This document shows positions 37,261-47,019 of a stretch of DNA of 64,000 nt, one piece after another. This DNA is from Bacillus sp. ZZV12-4809 (GTDB lineage Bacteria; Bacillota; Bacilli; Bacillales; Cytobacillaceae), in contig NZ_VCRN01000002.1 in NCBI RefSeq assembly GCF_009849585.1, positions 274,902 through 338,901 on the forward strand. The letters run 5' to 3'. The notes beneath the pieces were generated by a model. That model saw nothing but the letters and a program-made list of their open reading frames with translations. It had not been told where the DNA came from and searched no databases. The position numbers and the translations under genes are program-made. The stretch's first letter is position 1, and each line of letters begins with the position of its first letter.

Positions 37261-38172
37261 TTGACAGAATTAGGCAATCGATTAAAAGAAGCACGGCTGG
37301 CTAAAGATATGAGCCTTGACGATCTGCAAAAGGTTACAAAAATACAAAAGCGCTATCTGGTTGGAATTGAAGAGGGCGATTATAGCATGATGCCCGGAAA
37401 GTTTTATGTCAGGGCATTTATAAAACAGTATGCTGAAGCAGTTGGAATAGAGCCGGAAGAAATTTTCGAACAGTATAAAAATGATATTCCAGCACAGATG
37501 AATGATGATATTCCGGAAAAGCTTTCGCGTGTTCAATCCAGGAAGGATCTTTCGGGAAGGACTTCAAAATTGTTCGATATTCTACCAAAGATTCTTATTG
37601 GAGTTTTCATTGTTGGTCTCATTGCGGTCCTATACAATTTTCTGGGGGCGAAAGATCAGGCGGATAAGGAAGAGAAGCCCTCAGATCTGACTGATGAACA
37701 GACAGTTATTGAAGAGTCAGAAAACCTGGCAGAAAATAAAAAAGATGAATCAGCAGAAAAGAAAGAAGAATCTGCCGATAAAGATGCTAATGATGTTAAT
37801 GAAAAGGACAAGGACCAAGAAACCGAGGAAGCTCCAAAGCAGGAGGTTGCTGTGGTTCAATCCAGCGGAAATGAAACGGTTTATGAATTGAAAAATGCTG
37901 ATAAGTTTGAACTGGAGGTTTTGTCTACAGGAGAAACTTGGGTGAATATCAAGAACGGCAAAGGGGATTCCCTCTTTCAGGGAATGCTGACAGCGGATGG
38001 CACGAAAAGCCAGAAGGTTGACTTTTCAAAGGAAACCGAAGCTTCAATTGTAGTTGGAAATTCGACGCAGACAGAAATTTATGTAAACGGCGAAAAAATT
38101 GAGTATAAGGTGCCGCCTTCAAAATCCGTCAGGCAGGATATTACCATTAAGTACGCGCCGAAGACCGAATAG
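37261..38172 (+). CDS. rodZ: RodZ-like cytoskeletal/cell-shape protein (YmfM)
   Basis: RodZ-type membrane proteins link the MreB cytoskeleton with the wall-synthesis machinery. This 303-residue protein has an N-terminal HTH (residues 1-75: ELGNRLKEARLAKDMSLDDLQKVTKIQKRYL), one membrane segment (about 109-129), a Lys/Glu/Asp-rich low-complexity linker (about 130-200), and a C-terminal DUF4115 domain in the outer face. The start is TTG 37261 behind GGAAGGTGTTG. It lies between ymfK and pgsA as in B. subtilis. MreBH, an MreB homologue, is encoded later in the window. Confidence 0.93.
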   Translation: MTELGNRLKEARLAKDMSLDDLQKVTKIQKRYLVGIEEGDYSMMPGKFYVRAFIKQYAEAVGIEPEEIFEQYKNDIPAQMNDDIPEKLSRVQSRKDLSGRTSKLFDILPKILIGVFIVGLIAVLYNFLGAKDQADKEEKPSDLTDEQTVIEESENLAENKKDESAEKKEESADKDANDVNEKDKDQETEEAPKQEVAVVQSSGNETVYELKNADKFELEVLSTGETWVNIKNGKGDSLFQGMLTADGTKSQKVDFSKETEASIVVGNSTQTEIYVNGEKIEYKVPPSKSVRQDITIKYAPKTE

Positions 38173-38201
38173 TCATCTTTAGATGACTATTTTCGCTTTT
38201 T
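38169..38201 (+). terminator. Terminator after rodZ
   Basis: ATAGTCATCT and AGATGACTAT are perfect 10-nt arms around TT, overlapping the stop codon, followed by TTTCGCTTTTTAT. Confidence 0.9.
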
Positions 38202-38271
38202 ATGTAAAAATTATCAGTAAAAGGATTGCAGTAAATGTGTTAGACTTTTTCTGCAAGAAGCCTCATTTATC

Positions 38272-38478
38272 GCAGTCTAACGGGCAGTAGGACCACCGCT
38301 TCAAGGCTCAGTGGAATCAAAGGGGTATTAAATGGGGGGCAAACTGCCCGTAAAGGCCCGAAAGAAGGACAAAGACTAAAACGCCACATCCCGTGGCAAC
38401 GTCTTTGAGGCCCACTTCCTGAGGGCCTCAACTAACAATCAGTGGGAAATAAAGCCCCCACTGATCGAAGTTTCACTT
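38272..38478 (+). repeat. Multi-hairpin structured intergenic element upstream of pgsA
   Basis: About 200 nt packed with stems: CGGGCAGT/ACTGCCCG (38281-38350), GCCAC/GTGGC near 38383-38397, GAGGCCC/GGGCCTC (38407-38429) and ATCAGTGGG/CCCACTGAT (38438-38465). The two ends also pair: CTTCAAGGCTCAGTGG near 38300 with CCACTGATCGAAG near 38458. It resembles repeated structured elements seen in intergenic regions of other Bacillaceae. The remainder of the rodZ-pgsA gap shows nothing else. Confidence 0.6.
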
Positions 38479-38499
38479 TATTATACTTGGAGGTAAAAC

Positions 38500-39078
38500 A
38501 TGAATCTGCCAAATAAAATTACAGTGTCCCGTATCTTGCTTATACCAATATTTCTGCTCGTCATGCTAGTCCCTCTTTCATGGGGAAATGTAGAGTTATT
38601 AGGGGCTAAAATGCCCGTTACCCATCTGATTGGAGCACTAATTTTTATTATTGCTTCGGTTACCGATTGGGTAGACGGCTATTTTGCCCGCAAGTACAAT
38701 CTGGTTACAAACCTGGGCAAGTTTCTTGATCCGCTTGCTGATAAGCTCCTCGTCTCAGCAGCATTAATTGTACTGGTTGATCTTGGTCTGGCTCCATCAT
38801 GGATTGTCATTATTATAATCAGCCGGGAATTTGCTGTAACAGGTTTAAGGCTTGTTCTGGCGGGGGAAGGAGAAGTAGTCGCAGCGAATCAGCTTGGCAA
38901 AATTAAAACTTGGGCTCAAATTGTAGCCATTTCTGCACTGCTTTTACATAACATTGTTTTTGAAATGGTTTCAATCCGGTTTGACCTGATAGCCCTATGG
39001 ATTGCGATGTTCTTTACAATCTGGTCCGGCTGGGACTATTTTGCTAAAAACAAGCAAGCCTTCATTAACTCAAAATAA
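38500..39078 (+). CDS. pgsA: Phosphatidylglycerophosphate synthase
   Basis: PgsA makes phosphatidylglycerophosphate from CDP-diacylglycerol and glycerol 3-phosphate, the first step to phosphatidylglycerol and cardiolipin. The 192-residue membrane protein has the CDP-alcohol phosphotransferase motif D-x2-D-G-x2-A-R-x8-G-x3-D-x3-D in DWVDGYFARKYN and LGKFLDPLADK, flanked by four to five hydrophobic segments. TTGGAGGTAA precedes ATG 38500. cinA follows after 28 nt. In Bacillus pgsA is essential. Confidence 0.97.
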   Translation: MNLPNKITVSRILLIPIFLLVMLVPLSWGNVELLGAKMPVTHLIGALIFIIASVTDWVDGYFARKYNLVTNLGKFLDPLADKLLVSAALIVLVDLGLAPSWIVIIIISREFAVTGLRLVLAGEGEVVAANQLGKIKTWAQIVAISALLLHNIVFEMVSIRFDLIALWIAMFFTIWSGWDYFAKNKQAFINSK

Positions 39079-39106
39079 TTACTCTACCCAGGAAGGGGGC
39101 TTTTGA

Positions 39107-40357
39107 ATGAATGCTGAAATTATTGCTGTCGGGTCTGAGCTATTACTTGGACAAATCGTTAATACAAATGCCCGCTTTCTTTCCCGGCAGCTTGCTGAAC
39201 TGGGCATTAACGTTTTTTACCATACAGTGGTTGGAGATAACCCTGAGCGCCTGAAATCAGTGATCAAAATTGCCGAAGGCCGTTCAGAGCTGATCATCTT
39301 CACGGGCGGACTTGGACCGACAAAGGATGACTTAACGAAAGAAACGATCGCCCGCCATCTTGGCAAAGAGCTCATCATGGACGAACAGGCTCTTGAATCA
39401 ATACAGCTTTATTTTAAACGCACCAACAGAGAGATGACGGAGAATAACAAAAAGCAGGCTCTTGTTCTTGAGGATTCACAGGTGCTTCCTAATGAGCATG
39501 GTATGGCACCTGGAATGATGATCGATAGTAGCCGGCATGTTTTTATGCTTCTTCCGGGGCCGCCAAATGAGATGGAGCCCATGTTCCTCAAACATGCTTT
39601 TCCAGCCCTGCAATCAAAACTCGGCACAGATGGCGTGATTGTTTCCCGGGTGCTTCATTTCTTCGGGATTGGAGAAGCCATGCTTGAAACGGAAATTGAA
39701 GATATTATTGATGCGCAGAGTAATCCAACCATTGCTCCGCTTGCTTCTGATGGTGAAGTTACTCTGAGGCTCACAGCAAAGCACAGGCAGCCTGACACGG
39801 CTATGATGCTGATTGATGAAGCGGAGTCTAAAATCCTTGATCGTGTCGGTGAATACTTCTATGGCTATGATGATACTTCCCTTATGTATGAGCTTACCAA
39901 GCTGATTAAGGAGAGCAGCATGACAATTTCCGCTGCGGAGAGCTTAACCGGCGGCATGTTCCAGGAGAAGTTTACATCTATTCCGGGTGCCGGCAGCCTT
40001 TTAAAGGGCGGTGTGGTCTGCTATACAAACGAAGTTAAGGCGAAAGTATTAAATGTCCGCAAAGAGACGATTGATAACGATGGGGTCGTCAGTGCACAGT
40101 GTGCAGCCGAGCTTGCAGAGAATGTCGCGAGTCTGACAAATGCCGATATTGGAATCAGCTTCACAGGTGTCGCCGGTCCGGATGAATTGGAAGGCAACCC
40201 GGTCGGGACCGTATATTTAGGCATCTGGATTAAAGGAAGGCCGGTTCAGACTGAAAAGCTGAACCTTGGAGGAACCCGTGCAGCCAATCGGGTTCGTACA
40301 GTAAAATACGGCTGCCATTTTCTTATTAAGGCATTAAAAGAAACTCAGAACGCCTGA
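39107..40357 (+). CDS. cinA: Competence/damage-inducible protein CinA
   Basis: A 416-residue protein with an N-terminal MoaB/MogA-like domain ([49 protein letters not shown]). Its C-terminal CinA domain, of nicotinamide-nucleotide amidase type, has [38 protein letters not shown] and [27 protein letters not shown] precedes ATG 39107. Its last codons contribute to the terminator hairpin at 40341. Linked to recA downstream as in many Gram-positive bacteria. Confidence 0.96.
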   Translation: MNAEIIAVGSELLLGQIVNTNARFLSRQLAELGINVFYHTVVGDNPERLKSVIKIAEGRSELIIFTGGLGPTKDDLTKETIARHLGKELIMDEQALESIQLYFKRTNREMTENNKKQALVLEDSQVLPNEHGMAPGMMIDSSRHVFMLLPGPPNEMEPMFLKHAFPALQSKLGTDGVIVSRVLHFFGIGEAMLETEIEDIIDAQSNPTIAPLASDGEVTLRLTAKHRQPDTAMMLIDEAESKILDRVGEYFYGYDDTSLMYELTKLIKESSMTISAAESLTGGMFQEKFTSIPGAGSLLKGGVVCYTNEVKAKVLNVRKETIDNDGVVSAQCAAELAENVASLTNADIGISFTGVAGPDELEGNPVGTVYLGIWIKGRPVQTEKLNLGGTRAANRVRTVKYGCHFLIKALKETQNA

Positions 40358-40377
40358 AAATGCGTTCTGAGTTTTTA
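40341..40377 (+). terminator. Terminator overlapping the end of cinA
   Basis: AAACTCAGAACGC and GCGTTCTGAGTTT are perfect 13-nt arms; the left arm lies within the cinA coding sequence. A T-tract follows. Confidence 0.92.
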
Positions 40378-40500
40378 GTAGCCGGAATAATAGTCAGACT
40401 ACTTGCTTAAATGCGATTTCATATACTGATTGACCCCTGAAAAACCTCACTTTTCCCGGCAGTCTTGATATTTTCGGGCAAAATAACCCGGCAAAAAAAT

Positions 40501-40514
40501 CGAATGGATGTTCG
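40501..40514 (+). promoter_or_regulatory. LexA (DinR) SOS box of recA
   Basis: CGAATGGATGTTCG matches the Bacillus LexA consensus CGAACRNRYGTTYG at all but one position. It lies 9 nt upstream of the -35 box, so recA is expected to be DNA-damage inducible. Confidence 0.85.
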
Positions 40515-40523
40515 ATTTTTTGC

Positions 40524-40552
40524 TCGACAAATGCAATGAAAAGGTTTATAGT
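40524..40552 (+). promoter_or_regulatory. Sigma-A promoter of recA
   Basis: TCGACA and TATAGT are separated by 17 nt, directly downstream of the SOS box. Confidence 0.75.
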
Positions 40553-40628
40553 AGAGTTAGGTTTTGAGATGAGACAAAACGAATCTAATCAAAAGATAGA
40601 TTCGTCTATATAAAAGGAGGAACTATTA

Positions 40629-41669
40629 GTGAGTGATCGTCAAGCAGCTCTTGAAATGGCGTTAAAACAAATAGAAAAGCAATTTGGTAAAGGTTCTATC
40701 ATGAAGCTCGGGGAACAGAGTGACCGCAAAATTTCCACTGTACCAAGCGGGTCTCTTGCTCTTGATGCAGCTCTAGGGGTAGGCGGCTATCCAAGAGGAC
40801 GTATTATTGAAGTCTATGGACCGGAGAGCTCCGGTAAAACAACAGTTGCCCTGCATGCTATTGCAGAAGTCCAGGCAAGCGGAGGTCAAGCTGCGTTTAT
40901 CGATGCTGAACACGCTTTAGACCCTGTTTATGCACAAAAGCTTGGTGTAAATATTGACGAGCTTCTTCTTTCCCAGCCGGATACCGGAGAGCAGGCGCTT
41001 GAAATTGCAGAAGCCCTTGTTCGAAGCGGTGCTATTGATATTCTCGTAGTTGACTCTGTGGCAGCCCTTGTTCCCAAGGCTGAAATTGAAGGAGAAATGG
41101 GTGACTCCCATGTGGGTCTGCAGGCCCGCCTAATGTCACAGGCACTTCGTAAGCTATCAGGCGCAATCAATAAATCAAAGACAATCGCGATTTTCATTAA
41201 CCAAATCCGTGAAAAAATCGGAATTATGTTTGGAAACCCTGAGACGACTCCTGGGGGGCGCGCATTGAAGTTCTATTCTTCCATCCGACTTGAAGTGCGC
41301 CGCGCAGAAACTCTTAAACAAGGCAATGAAATGGTTGGTAATAAAACAAAGATTAAAATTGTTAAAAATAAAGTCGCTCCTCCATTCCGAGTGGCGGAAG
41401 TTGACATCATGTACGGTGAAGGAATCTCCAAGGAAGGTGAAATCATCGATCTTGGCTCTGAGCTCGATATTGTCCAAAAGAGCGGATCATGGTACTCATT
41501 CAATGAGGAACGCCTGGGACAAGGCCGTGAAAACGCCAAAGTATTCCTAAAAGAAAACCCTGAAATCCGCCTGACTATCCAAAAACAAATCCGTGAACAC
41601 TACGGGCTTGATGAAGAAAAAGTAGCCAGCGGTGACGAAGAGCAGGAAGAATTCGAGCTGATCGATTAA
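40629..41669 (+). CDS. recA: Recombinase RecA
   Basis: RecA carries out homologous strand exchange and triggers LexA self-cleavage. The 346-residue protein has Walker [10 protein letters not shown] (about residues 65-73), the Walker B region [25 protein letters not shown], and [11 protein letters not shown] in loop 2. The acidic tail is [15 protein letters not shown]. The start is GTG 40629 with AAAGGAGGAAC upstream. Own promoter, SOS box and terminator show a monocistronic unit, as in B. subtilis. No pbpX-like gene follows, unlike B. subtilis. Confidence 0.99.
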   Translation: MSDRQAALEMALKQIEKQFGKGSIMKLGEQSDRKISTVPSGSLALDAALGVGGYPRGRIIEVYGPESSGKTTVALHAIAEVQASGGQAAFIDAEHALDPVYAQKLGVNIDELLLSQPDTGEQALEIAEALVRSGAIDILVVDSVAALVPKAEIEGEMGDSHVGLQARLMSQALRKLSGAINKSKTIAIFINQIREKIGIMFGNPETTPGGRALKFYSSIRLEVRRAETLKQGNEMVGNKTKIKIVKNKVAPPFRVAEVDIMYGEGISKEGEIIDLGSELDIVQKSGSWYSFNEERLGQGRENAKVFLKENPEIRLTIQKQIREHYGLDEEKVASGDEEQEEFELID

Positions 41670-41677
41670 TACAAAGG

Positions 41678-41711
41678 AAAAGCAAAGTCCTGAGCGGCTT
41701 TGCTTTTTTTA
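41678..41711 (+). terminator. Terminator after recA
   Basis: AAAGCAAAG pairs with CTTTGCTTT around TCCTGAGCGG, followed by a T-run. Confidence 0.9.
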
Positions 41712-41986
41712 AAGGCTGTTTTTTCGCAAAGATTGCTGCTAAGTATTATATAGTGAGTTGATTGCAGCGGGAGGTGCGAGATCCTCGAAAATACATTCGC
41801 ATTTTCTTCGTGCGGCAGTATCCTCAAGGAAGCTTATTCAACGTCGGGACAGGTGAGACCCCGCAGACGCTTAGAGTCGGGGGAGCTTAGGCGCCCGCCT
41901 CGCGGAAAAGCTTGAGCATCCCTTCGCTGCAATCAACGGACAACATTGATAAACGACAAACAACAATTTATAAGAAAAGAGCCTTT
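41711..41986 (+). repeat. MITE-like repeat, copy B (best preserved)
   Basis: Starts AAAGGCTGTTTTTTCGC and ends TAAGAAAAGAGCCTTT, so the ends form imperfect inverted repeats. Internal blocks: GCGGGAGGTGCGAGATCCTCG, CGGGACAGGTGAGACCCCGCAG and GCGCCCGCCTCGCGGAAAAGC. Length is about 276 nt. There is no coding capacity for a transposase. The rest of the recA-rny gap (41987-42309) holds the rny promoter and a GTCAGAC/GTCTGGC hairpin at 42115-42131. Confidence 0.7.
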
Positions 41987-42039
41987 TCAGAAGTGTTCAA
42001 ACCAATCGAAATATTAAGAAAAGCCTTTAAGACAAACCC

Positions 42040-42068
42040 TTGACAATAAAATTCCACAGCTTTACAAT
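42040..42068 (+). promoter_or_regulatory. Sigma-A promoter for rny
   Basis: A consensus TTGACA and TACAAT are separated by 17 nt. The predicted leader of about 235 nt carries the 42115-42131 hairpin. Confidence 0.75.
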
Positions 42069-42309
42069 TAAAAATGTATATTTTACATTTTATATGTAAA
42101 GAAATTCTTATTGAGTCAGACATTGTCTGGCTTTAGGCTCCATTGGCTTTTCATACGTTAATTAACTAGCCAGCCGTCAAATGGATGCCCAGTGCTTTTT
42201 TAAGATTGAAACGTTTAAAAGCCTTAGTGCTGTATATTGAATTGGACAATGTACATGCCAACACTTTAAAAAACGTAACACAAACAAGTTCATAGCAAGA
42301 GGAGGTGAA

Positions 42310-43875
42310 ATGATGGATCTAGTAACAGCAATCATCTCCATTTTGCTTGGCCTAATCGTCGGTGCTTTTGTTGGCTATTTTGTTCGCAAATCAATTGCCG
42401 AAGCTAAAATTGCAGGAGCTAAAGATGCTGCTGAGCAGATTTTGGAAGACGCAAAGCGAGAAGCTGAGGCTACTAAGAAGGAAGCCCTGCTTGAAGCGAA
42501 AGATGAAATTCACAAACTCCGCACTGAAGCGGAAGGTGAAGTTCGTGATCGAAGAAATGAACTGCAAAAACAAGAAAATCGCTTAATGCAAAAAGAAGAG
42601 AACCTTGATCGCAAAGATGAAACGTTAGATAAACGTGAAGCGCTTTTAGAAAAGAGGGACGATTCTCTTAGCAAAAGACAACAGCATATTGAAGAGATGG
42701 AAAGCAAAGTGGAAGAGATGATTAAAGAGCAGCAAGCTGAGCTGGAACGCATCTCAGGCTTGACTCGTGAAGAGGCAAAATCCATCATTTTAGAGCGCAC
42801 GGAGCAGGAAGTGGCTCACGATGTCGCCATTATGGTAAAAGAGAGCGAGACTAGAGCGAAAGAAGACGCGGATAAAAAAGCAAAGGAAATCCTGTCACTG
42901 GCTATCCAAAGATGTGCAGCTGATCATGTAGCAGAAACTACTGTATCAGTTGTCAACCTGCCAAATGATGAGATGAAAGGGCGCATTATTGGCCGCGAAG
43001 GCCGTAATATCCGTACTCTGGAAACTCTTACCGGAATTGATCTGATTATTGATGATACACCGGAAGCGGTTATTTTATCCGGCTTTGATCCAATTCGCCG
43101 GGAGACTGCACGCTTAGCTTTAGACAAATTGGTACAGGACGGTCGCATCCATCCAGCCCGAATTGAGGAAATGGTTGATAAGGCCCGCCGTGAAGTGGAT
43201 GAACACATCCGTGAAATCGGTGAACAAACCACTTTCGAGGTTGGTGTTCACGGCCTGCATCCAGATTTAATCAAAATTCTTGGCCGATTAAAATTCCGTA
43301 CAAGTTATGGCCAGAATGTTTTAAAGCACTCAATGGAAGTCGCTCAGCTTTCAGGACTGCTGGCTGCCGAATTGGGACAAGACGAAACGTTGGCCCGCCG
43401 GGCAGGATTGCTTCATGATATCGGTAAAGCAATCGACCATGAGGTGGAAGGAAGCCATGTTGAAATCGGTGTGGAACTTGCCACTAAGTATAAGGAGCAC
43501 CCTGTTGTTATAAACAGTATCGCTTCCCATCATGGTGACACAGAGCCAACATCAATCATTGCCGTACTTGTCGCTGCAGCTGATGCATTATCAGCAGCAA
43601 GACCTGGAGCAAGAAGAGAAACGCTTGAGAATTATATTCGCCGTCTGGAAAAGCTGGAAGAGATCTCCGAGTCCTATGATGGTGTTGAAAAATCATTCGC
43701 CATTCAAGCTGGACGCGAAATCCGCATTATGGTGAAGCCCGAGCAAATTGATGATCTTGAAGCTCATCGTCTGGCAAGGGATATCCGTAAAAAGATTGAA
43801 GAGGAACTTGATTATCCAGGCCATATCAAGGTCACGGTTATCCGTGAAACGAGGGCCGTTGAATATGCTAAATAA
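42310..43875 (+). CDS. rny: Ribonuclease Y
   Basis: RNase Y is the membrane-anchored endoribonuclease that starts bulk mRNA decay in Bacillus. The 521-residue protein has an N-terminal membrane segment (residues 5-24), a long Glu/Lys-rich coiled coil (about 30-205), a KH domain (about 210-275, [19 protein letters not shown]) and an HD domain with the H-D pair in [12 protein letters not shown] (about 368-369) and [10 protein letters not shown]. Start at ATG 42310 or the next ATG 42313, after GAGGAGGTG. A perfect terminator follows. It works with RicA (ymcA), encoded later in the window. Confidence 0.97.
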   Translation: MMDLVTAIISILLGLIVGAFVGYFVRKSIAEAKIAGAKDAAEQILEDAKREAEATKKEALLEAKDEIHKLRTEAEGEVRDRRNELQKQENRLMQKEENLDRKDETLDKREALLEKRDDSLSKRQQHIEEMESKVEEMIKEQQAELERISGLTREEAKSIILERTEQEVAHDVAIMVKESETRAKEDADKKAKEILSLAIQRCAADHVAETTVSVVNLPNDEMKGRIIGREGRNIRTLETLTGIDLIIDDTPEAVILSGFDPIRRETARLALDKLVQDGRIHPARIEEMVDKARREVDEHIREIGEQTTFEVGVHGLHPDLIKILGRLKFRTSYGQNVLKHSMEVAQLSGLLAAELGQDETLARRAGLLHDIGKAIDHEVEGSHVEIGVELATKYKEHPVVINSIASHHGDTEPTSIIAVLVAAADALSAARPGARRETLENYIRRLEKLEEISESYDGVEKSFAIQAGREIRIMVKPEQIDDLEAHRLARDIRKKIEEELDYPGHIKVTVIRETRAVEYAK

Positions 43876-43907
43876 AGCGATGCGCATGCATCGCTTTATT
43901 TCTTTTC
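43871..43907 (+). terminator. Terminator at the end of rny
   Basis: AATAAAGCGATGC and GCATCGCTTTATT are perfect 13-nt arms around GCAT; the left arm contains the rny stop codon. TTTCTTTT follows. Confidence 0.92.
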
Positions 43908-44004
43908 CAAGCTGTGCTTTAAGTTAAGGGGGGCAATTGTGTTACACTAATAAAAAGGATTGGAAAAGCATACATATATCTTTAAAAACAGAAAGGGATA
44001 GGAC

Positions 44005-44802
44005 ATGAATATATTGTTTGTCGGAGATGTAGTGGGATCCCAGGGCCGGGATATGATCACTGAATATGTACCGAAGCTTAAAGAAAAATACCGGCCGCAT
44101 ATTACGATTATTAATGGGGAAAATGCAGCAGGAGGAAAGGGGATTACGGAAAAGATTTATCGGGGTTTTCTGGAGGCTGGTGCTCAGGCGGTAACTCTCG
44201 GGAATCACACGTGGGATAACCGGGAAATTTTTGAATTTATTGACCGGGCAAAATACATGGTTCGTCCGGCCAATTTTCCTTCTAATAATCCTGGCAAAGG
44301 CATGGTGTTCTTAAAGTTTAATACAGAGGAAGTAGCAGTTATCAGCCTTCAGGGCAGAACATTTATGAATACAAGTGACTGTCCTTTCCAAAAGGCGGAT
44401 GAACTGATAAAAGAAGCCCGTGAAAGAACTCCATTCATTTTCGTTGATTTTCATGCAGAAGCAACAAGTGAAAAGCAGGCCATGGGATGGTACCTGGATG
44501 GAAAAGTATCAGCAGTCGTAGGTACGCATACCCATGTCCAGACAGCTGATAACCGCATTTTGCCTGGCGGGACTGCCTTTATGTCTGATGTGGGTATGAC
44601 AGGTCCTTATGACGGTATTCTTGGTGTTGAAAAAGAAGCTGTAATCAAAAGGTTTCTCTCCGGACTCCCGGTTCGATTTGAAGTTCCGAAAGAAGGCAGG
44701 ACTCAGTTAAGCGCAGCTGTTATTGAACTAAACCCTAAAACAGGGTTGGCTAAAAAAATTGACCGGATCTTAATAAATGATGACCATCCTTTTTACTCAT
44801 AA
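44005..44802 (+). CDS. ymdB: YmdB, metallophosphoesterase (2',3'-cyclic nucleotide phosphodiesterase)
   Basis: A 265-residue calcineurin-like phosphoesterase. Metal-binding motifs are visible in order: FVGDVVGSQGRD, INGENAAGGKGIT, GNHTWDN, DFHAEATSE and GTHTHVQTADNRI. B. subtilis YmdB hydrolyses 2',3'-cyclic nucleotides and affects the switch between motility and biofilm formation. AAAGGGAT precedes ATG 44005. It lies next to rny, the usual order, but a strong terminator separates the two here. Confidence 0.95.
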   Translation: MNILFVGDVVGSQGRDMITEYVPKLKEKYRPHITIINGENAAGGKGITEKIYRGFLEAGAQAVTLGNHTWDNREIFEFIDRAKYMVRPANFPSNNPGKGMVFLKFNTEEVAVISLQGRTFMNTSDCPFQKADELIKEARERTPFIFVDFHAEATSEKQAMGWYLDGKVSAVVGTHTHVQTADNRILPGGTAFMSDVGMTGPYDGILGVEKEAVIKRFLSGLPVRFEVPKEGRTQLSAAVIELNPKTGLAKKIDRILINDDHPFYS

Positions 44803-44809
44803 TTAGATA

Positions 44810-44848
44810 AAAACTGCATCCGAATGAGCCGGATGCAGTTTTTTTTAT
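44810..44848 (+). terminator. Terminator after ymdB
   Basis: AACTGCATCC and GGATGCAGTT pair around GAATGAGCC, followed by TTTTTTATT. In the remaining gap to spoVS I see only a possible sigma-H promoter (GGAATAT near 44942, TGAAT near 44962). Confidence 0.9.
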
Positions 44849-45131
44849 TAGGAGAAACCAGACTTCAGCTCAGATTTTCCTTGAACAAGCAGAACTCAGG
44901 AAGAAAATCAGCCAGGAAACCATGCTTTTTTTGTCCAAGCCGGAATATGTGAATTCCAAGCTGAATATAGTAGCAATGGAATGATATATAGACCTGGTGC
45001 TGAATTCCATCAAAGCGGCTTGTTTATGACCGGAAAGAAATTGCCTGTCTAAAGGCAAATGGTCTCTCCAGAAGGCTAATCAGCGCTTTGAGCAATGCAT
45101 ACAGGAGGGGTAAAACGAGGAGGAGCTAGGA

Positions 45132-45392
45132 ATGGAAATATTAAAAGTTTCAGCAAAATCTAATCCTAATTCTGTAGCTGGTGCGCTTGCCGGAGTTCTT
45201 CGCGAAAGAGGAAATGCGGAAATCCAGGCAATTGGTGCGGGTGCATTGAACCAGGCTGTTAAGGCAGTAGCGATCGCAAGAGGATTCGTAGCGCCTAGCG
45301 GAGTGGATTTAATTTGTATCCCTGCATTCACGGATATCCTGATTGACGGCGAAGAACGGACTGCCATTAAGCTGATTGTGGAGCCGCGTTAG
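45132..45392 (+). CDS. spoVS: Stage V sporulation protein S
   Basis: SpoVS is an 86-residue Alba-fold-like protein needed for normal spore coat assembly and septation control in B. subtilis. The sequence is highly conserved: MEILKVSAKSNPNSVAGALAGVLRERG, GAGALNQAVKAVAIARGFVAPSGVDLICIPAF. GAGGAGGAGC precedes ATG 45132. A possible sigma-H type promoter (GGAATAT, 11-12 nt spacer, CTGAAT) about 165 nt upstream fits the known sigma-H control in B. subtilis, but the match is imperfect. Confidence 0.97.
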   Translation: MEILKVSAKSNPNSVAGALAGVLRERGNAEIQAIGAGALNQAVKAVAIARGFVAPSGVDLICIPAFTDILIDGEERTAIKLIVEPR

Positions 45393-45470
45393 TTCAGAAG
45401 CTTCAGAATGGGAAATCATCCTTTGTCATATGCAGAAGTCAGTAAAATATAGATCTAACAAAAAATAATA

Positions 45471-45510
45471 AAACCTGTTTGCATTATAGGCAAACAGGTT
45501 CTTTTTTTAA
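45471..45510 (+). terminator. Terminator after spoVS
   Basis: AACCTGTTTGC and GCAAACAGGTT are perfect 11-nt arms, followed by CTTTTTTT. Confidence 0.92.
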
Positions 45511-45511
45511 T

Positions 45512-45742
45512 AGGCTGTTTTCGTTATGTTTGCTGCATTAAGGAACCCTGTCTTCGCCTGCTGGGTCTCACATTTCACTCTCCTCGCGCAGGACATTGAT
45601 GAAGCTTCCTCGAAAAACTACCTCACGAAGAAAATACGTCTGCAATTTGGGGATGAAGTGCCCAAAGCGCAGAGCAACTCAGCAAATTCCAGTAAGTTAT
45701 GAGGAGTGCCTGCAGGGGAGAATTCAAAAAAAGACAGCCTTT
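45512..45742 (+). repeat. MITE-like repeat, copy C (rearranged)
   Basis: Begins AGGCTGTTTTCG and ends AAAAGACAGCCTTTTTT, giving inverted ends of 8 nt or more. Blocks CTCGAAAAAC and GAAGAAAATACG occur in an order and orientation different from copies A and B, so this copy has been inverted or rearranged. The last 50 nt before the dipeptidase gene hold only its ribosome-binding site. Confidence 0.55.
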
Positions 45743-45796
45743 TTTTAGAAAGAGCTTCTTAAAAAGAGAATGATATGAAAAAAGGAGGAAGGACGC

Positions 45797-46720
45797 TTGA
45801 AAATATTTGATGCACATTGTGATGTTTTATATAAAATGTTTATGGATAGAAAGATTAACTTTCAAAATTCAGGCAGTCTACAGGTAAATATGGATGCGAT
45901 GCAGGCATCCGCCTTAAAGGTCCAGTGCTTTGCCATATATGTGCCGGAATCTGTCCATCCGGAAATGAAGTTCAACGCAGCCTTATATATGACCAATTTG
46001 TTTTTCGAGAAAGTGCTTAAACCCAACCCGCAATTAAAGCTCATTAGAAATGCCCGGGACATCGGCATGCTGAAGGATGATGAGGCAGGGGCTATACTGA
46101 CCTTGGAAGGCTGCGACGCGGTTGGCTGCGATATGCTGAAATTGAAGACTCTTCTCAGGCTGGGAGTATCTTCAGTGGGGTTAACCTGGAATTATGCAAA
46201 CTGTGCGGCTGATGGAGTGCTTGAAGAAAGGGGGGCAGGCCTGTCTTCGTTTGGCAAAGGGGTGGTTTTTGAACTAAATGCCAGCAAAGCATGGTGCGAT
46301 GTGTCCCATCTTTCGGAACGGGGCTTCTGGGATGTGATGGAATGGGCCGACTATCCTGTTGCCACTCATTCGAACTGCTATTCGCTGTGCCCGCATCCCC
46401 GCAATTTAAAGAATGAACAGATTGAAGCCCTGATTGACAGGGACAGTGTGATGGGCATTACATTTGTGACTGAATTTTTATCAGGCAGACAAACAGCGAC
46501 AATTACCGATATTCTCAGGCACCTGGAGCATGTATGCTCACTTGGGGGAGAGAATCACGTGGGGTTTGGTTCGGATTTTGATGGTACAGAAGGAAAAATT
46601 GCAGATTTGGAGGATGCAAGAAAATACGACAGCCTGATAAATGAACTAATAAAATATTATTCTGATATACAAGTTGAACAATTTTTATTTCACAATTTTT
46701 ATAGCAGGTTTCCAAAGTGA
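45797..46720 (+). CDS. M19-family membrane dipeptidase-like metallopeptidase
   Basis: A 307-residue protein of the renal dipeptidase family (M19). Zinc-binding positions are recognisable: the HxD motif in FDAHCDVLY (H7, D9), the bridging Glu region LTLEGCDAVG, and the His residues in WCDVSHLSERGFWD and PVATHSNCYSLCPHPRN. No signal peptide or membrane segment is evident. The start is TTG 45797 with AAAAGGAGGAAGG upstream. Enzymes of this family hydrolyse dipeptides, including D-amino acid-containing ones; the substrate here is unknown. It stands alone between spoVS and korA. Confidence 0.92.
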   Translation: MKIFDAHCDVLYKMFMDRKINFQNSGSLQVNMDAMQASALKVQCFAIYVPESVHPEMKFNAALYMTNLFFEKVLKPNPQLKLIRNARDIGMLKDDEAGAILTLEGCDAVGCDMLKLKTLLRLGVSSVGLTWNYANCAADGVLEERGAGLSSFGKGVVFELNASKAWCDVSHLSERGFWDVMEWADYPVATHSNCYSLCPHPRNLKNEQIEALIDRDSVMGITFVTEFLSGRQTATITDILRHLEHVCSLGGENHVGFGSDFDGTEGKIADLEDARKYDSLINELIKYYSDIQVEQFLFHNFYSRFPK

Positions 46721-46877
46721 AAATGGTAAAAAAACTATATATCAAGGGATATGAGGAACTTCAAAAATCAAAAATGAAAACATCTTTTTAGCATTTTTCG
46801 AAAAATAAAAAAATATTCATCTTTTATCCGATAAATGCCCGGAAAGGGTTGCTTTTTTAGACACATAGGTCTAGAAT

Positions 46878-46891
46878 TGAAAGCGTTTAGT
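46878..46891 (+). promoter_or_regulatory. Catabolite-responsive element (cre) candidate upstream of korA
   Basis: TGAAAGCGTTTAGT matches the CcpA consensus TGAAANCGNTTNCA through position 12 and lies about 50 nt before the -35 box. Nothing else of note is seen in the 46721-47019 gap besides the promoter. Confidence 0.55.
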
Positions 46892-46941
46892 ACCCATCCA
46901 GCTTCCAGAATATAGCCATAAAAGCATGTTGATTTAGGGGA

Positions 46942-46970
46942 TTGACTGGACAAGTACTACGCTGATATTT
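46942..46970 (+). promoter_or_regulatory. Promoter candidate for korAB
   Basis: TTGACT is followed at 17 nt by ATATTT (or at 18 nt by TATTTA). The -10 is imperfect. Confidence 0.5.
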
Positions 46971-47019
46971 AATAAACGTTTTTACATAATTTCTTAACGT
47001 ATCTAAAGGGGTGTAAGAC

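Noticed and set aside
41711..41986. Possible CRISPR or tandem repeat after recA
   Set aside because: No direct repeats with regular spacers; the blocks are dispersed-repeat modules.
46768..46953. 61-codon minus-strand frame upstream of korA
   Set aside because: Overlaps the cre box and AT-rich spacer; no ribosome-binding site.
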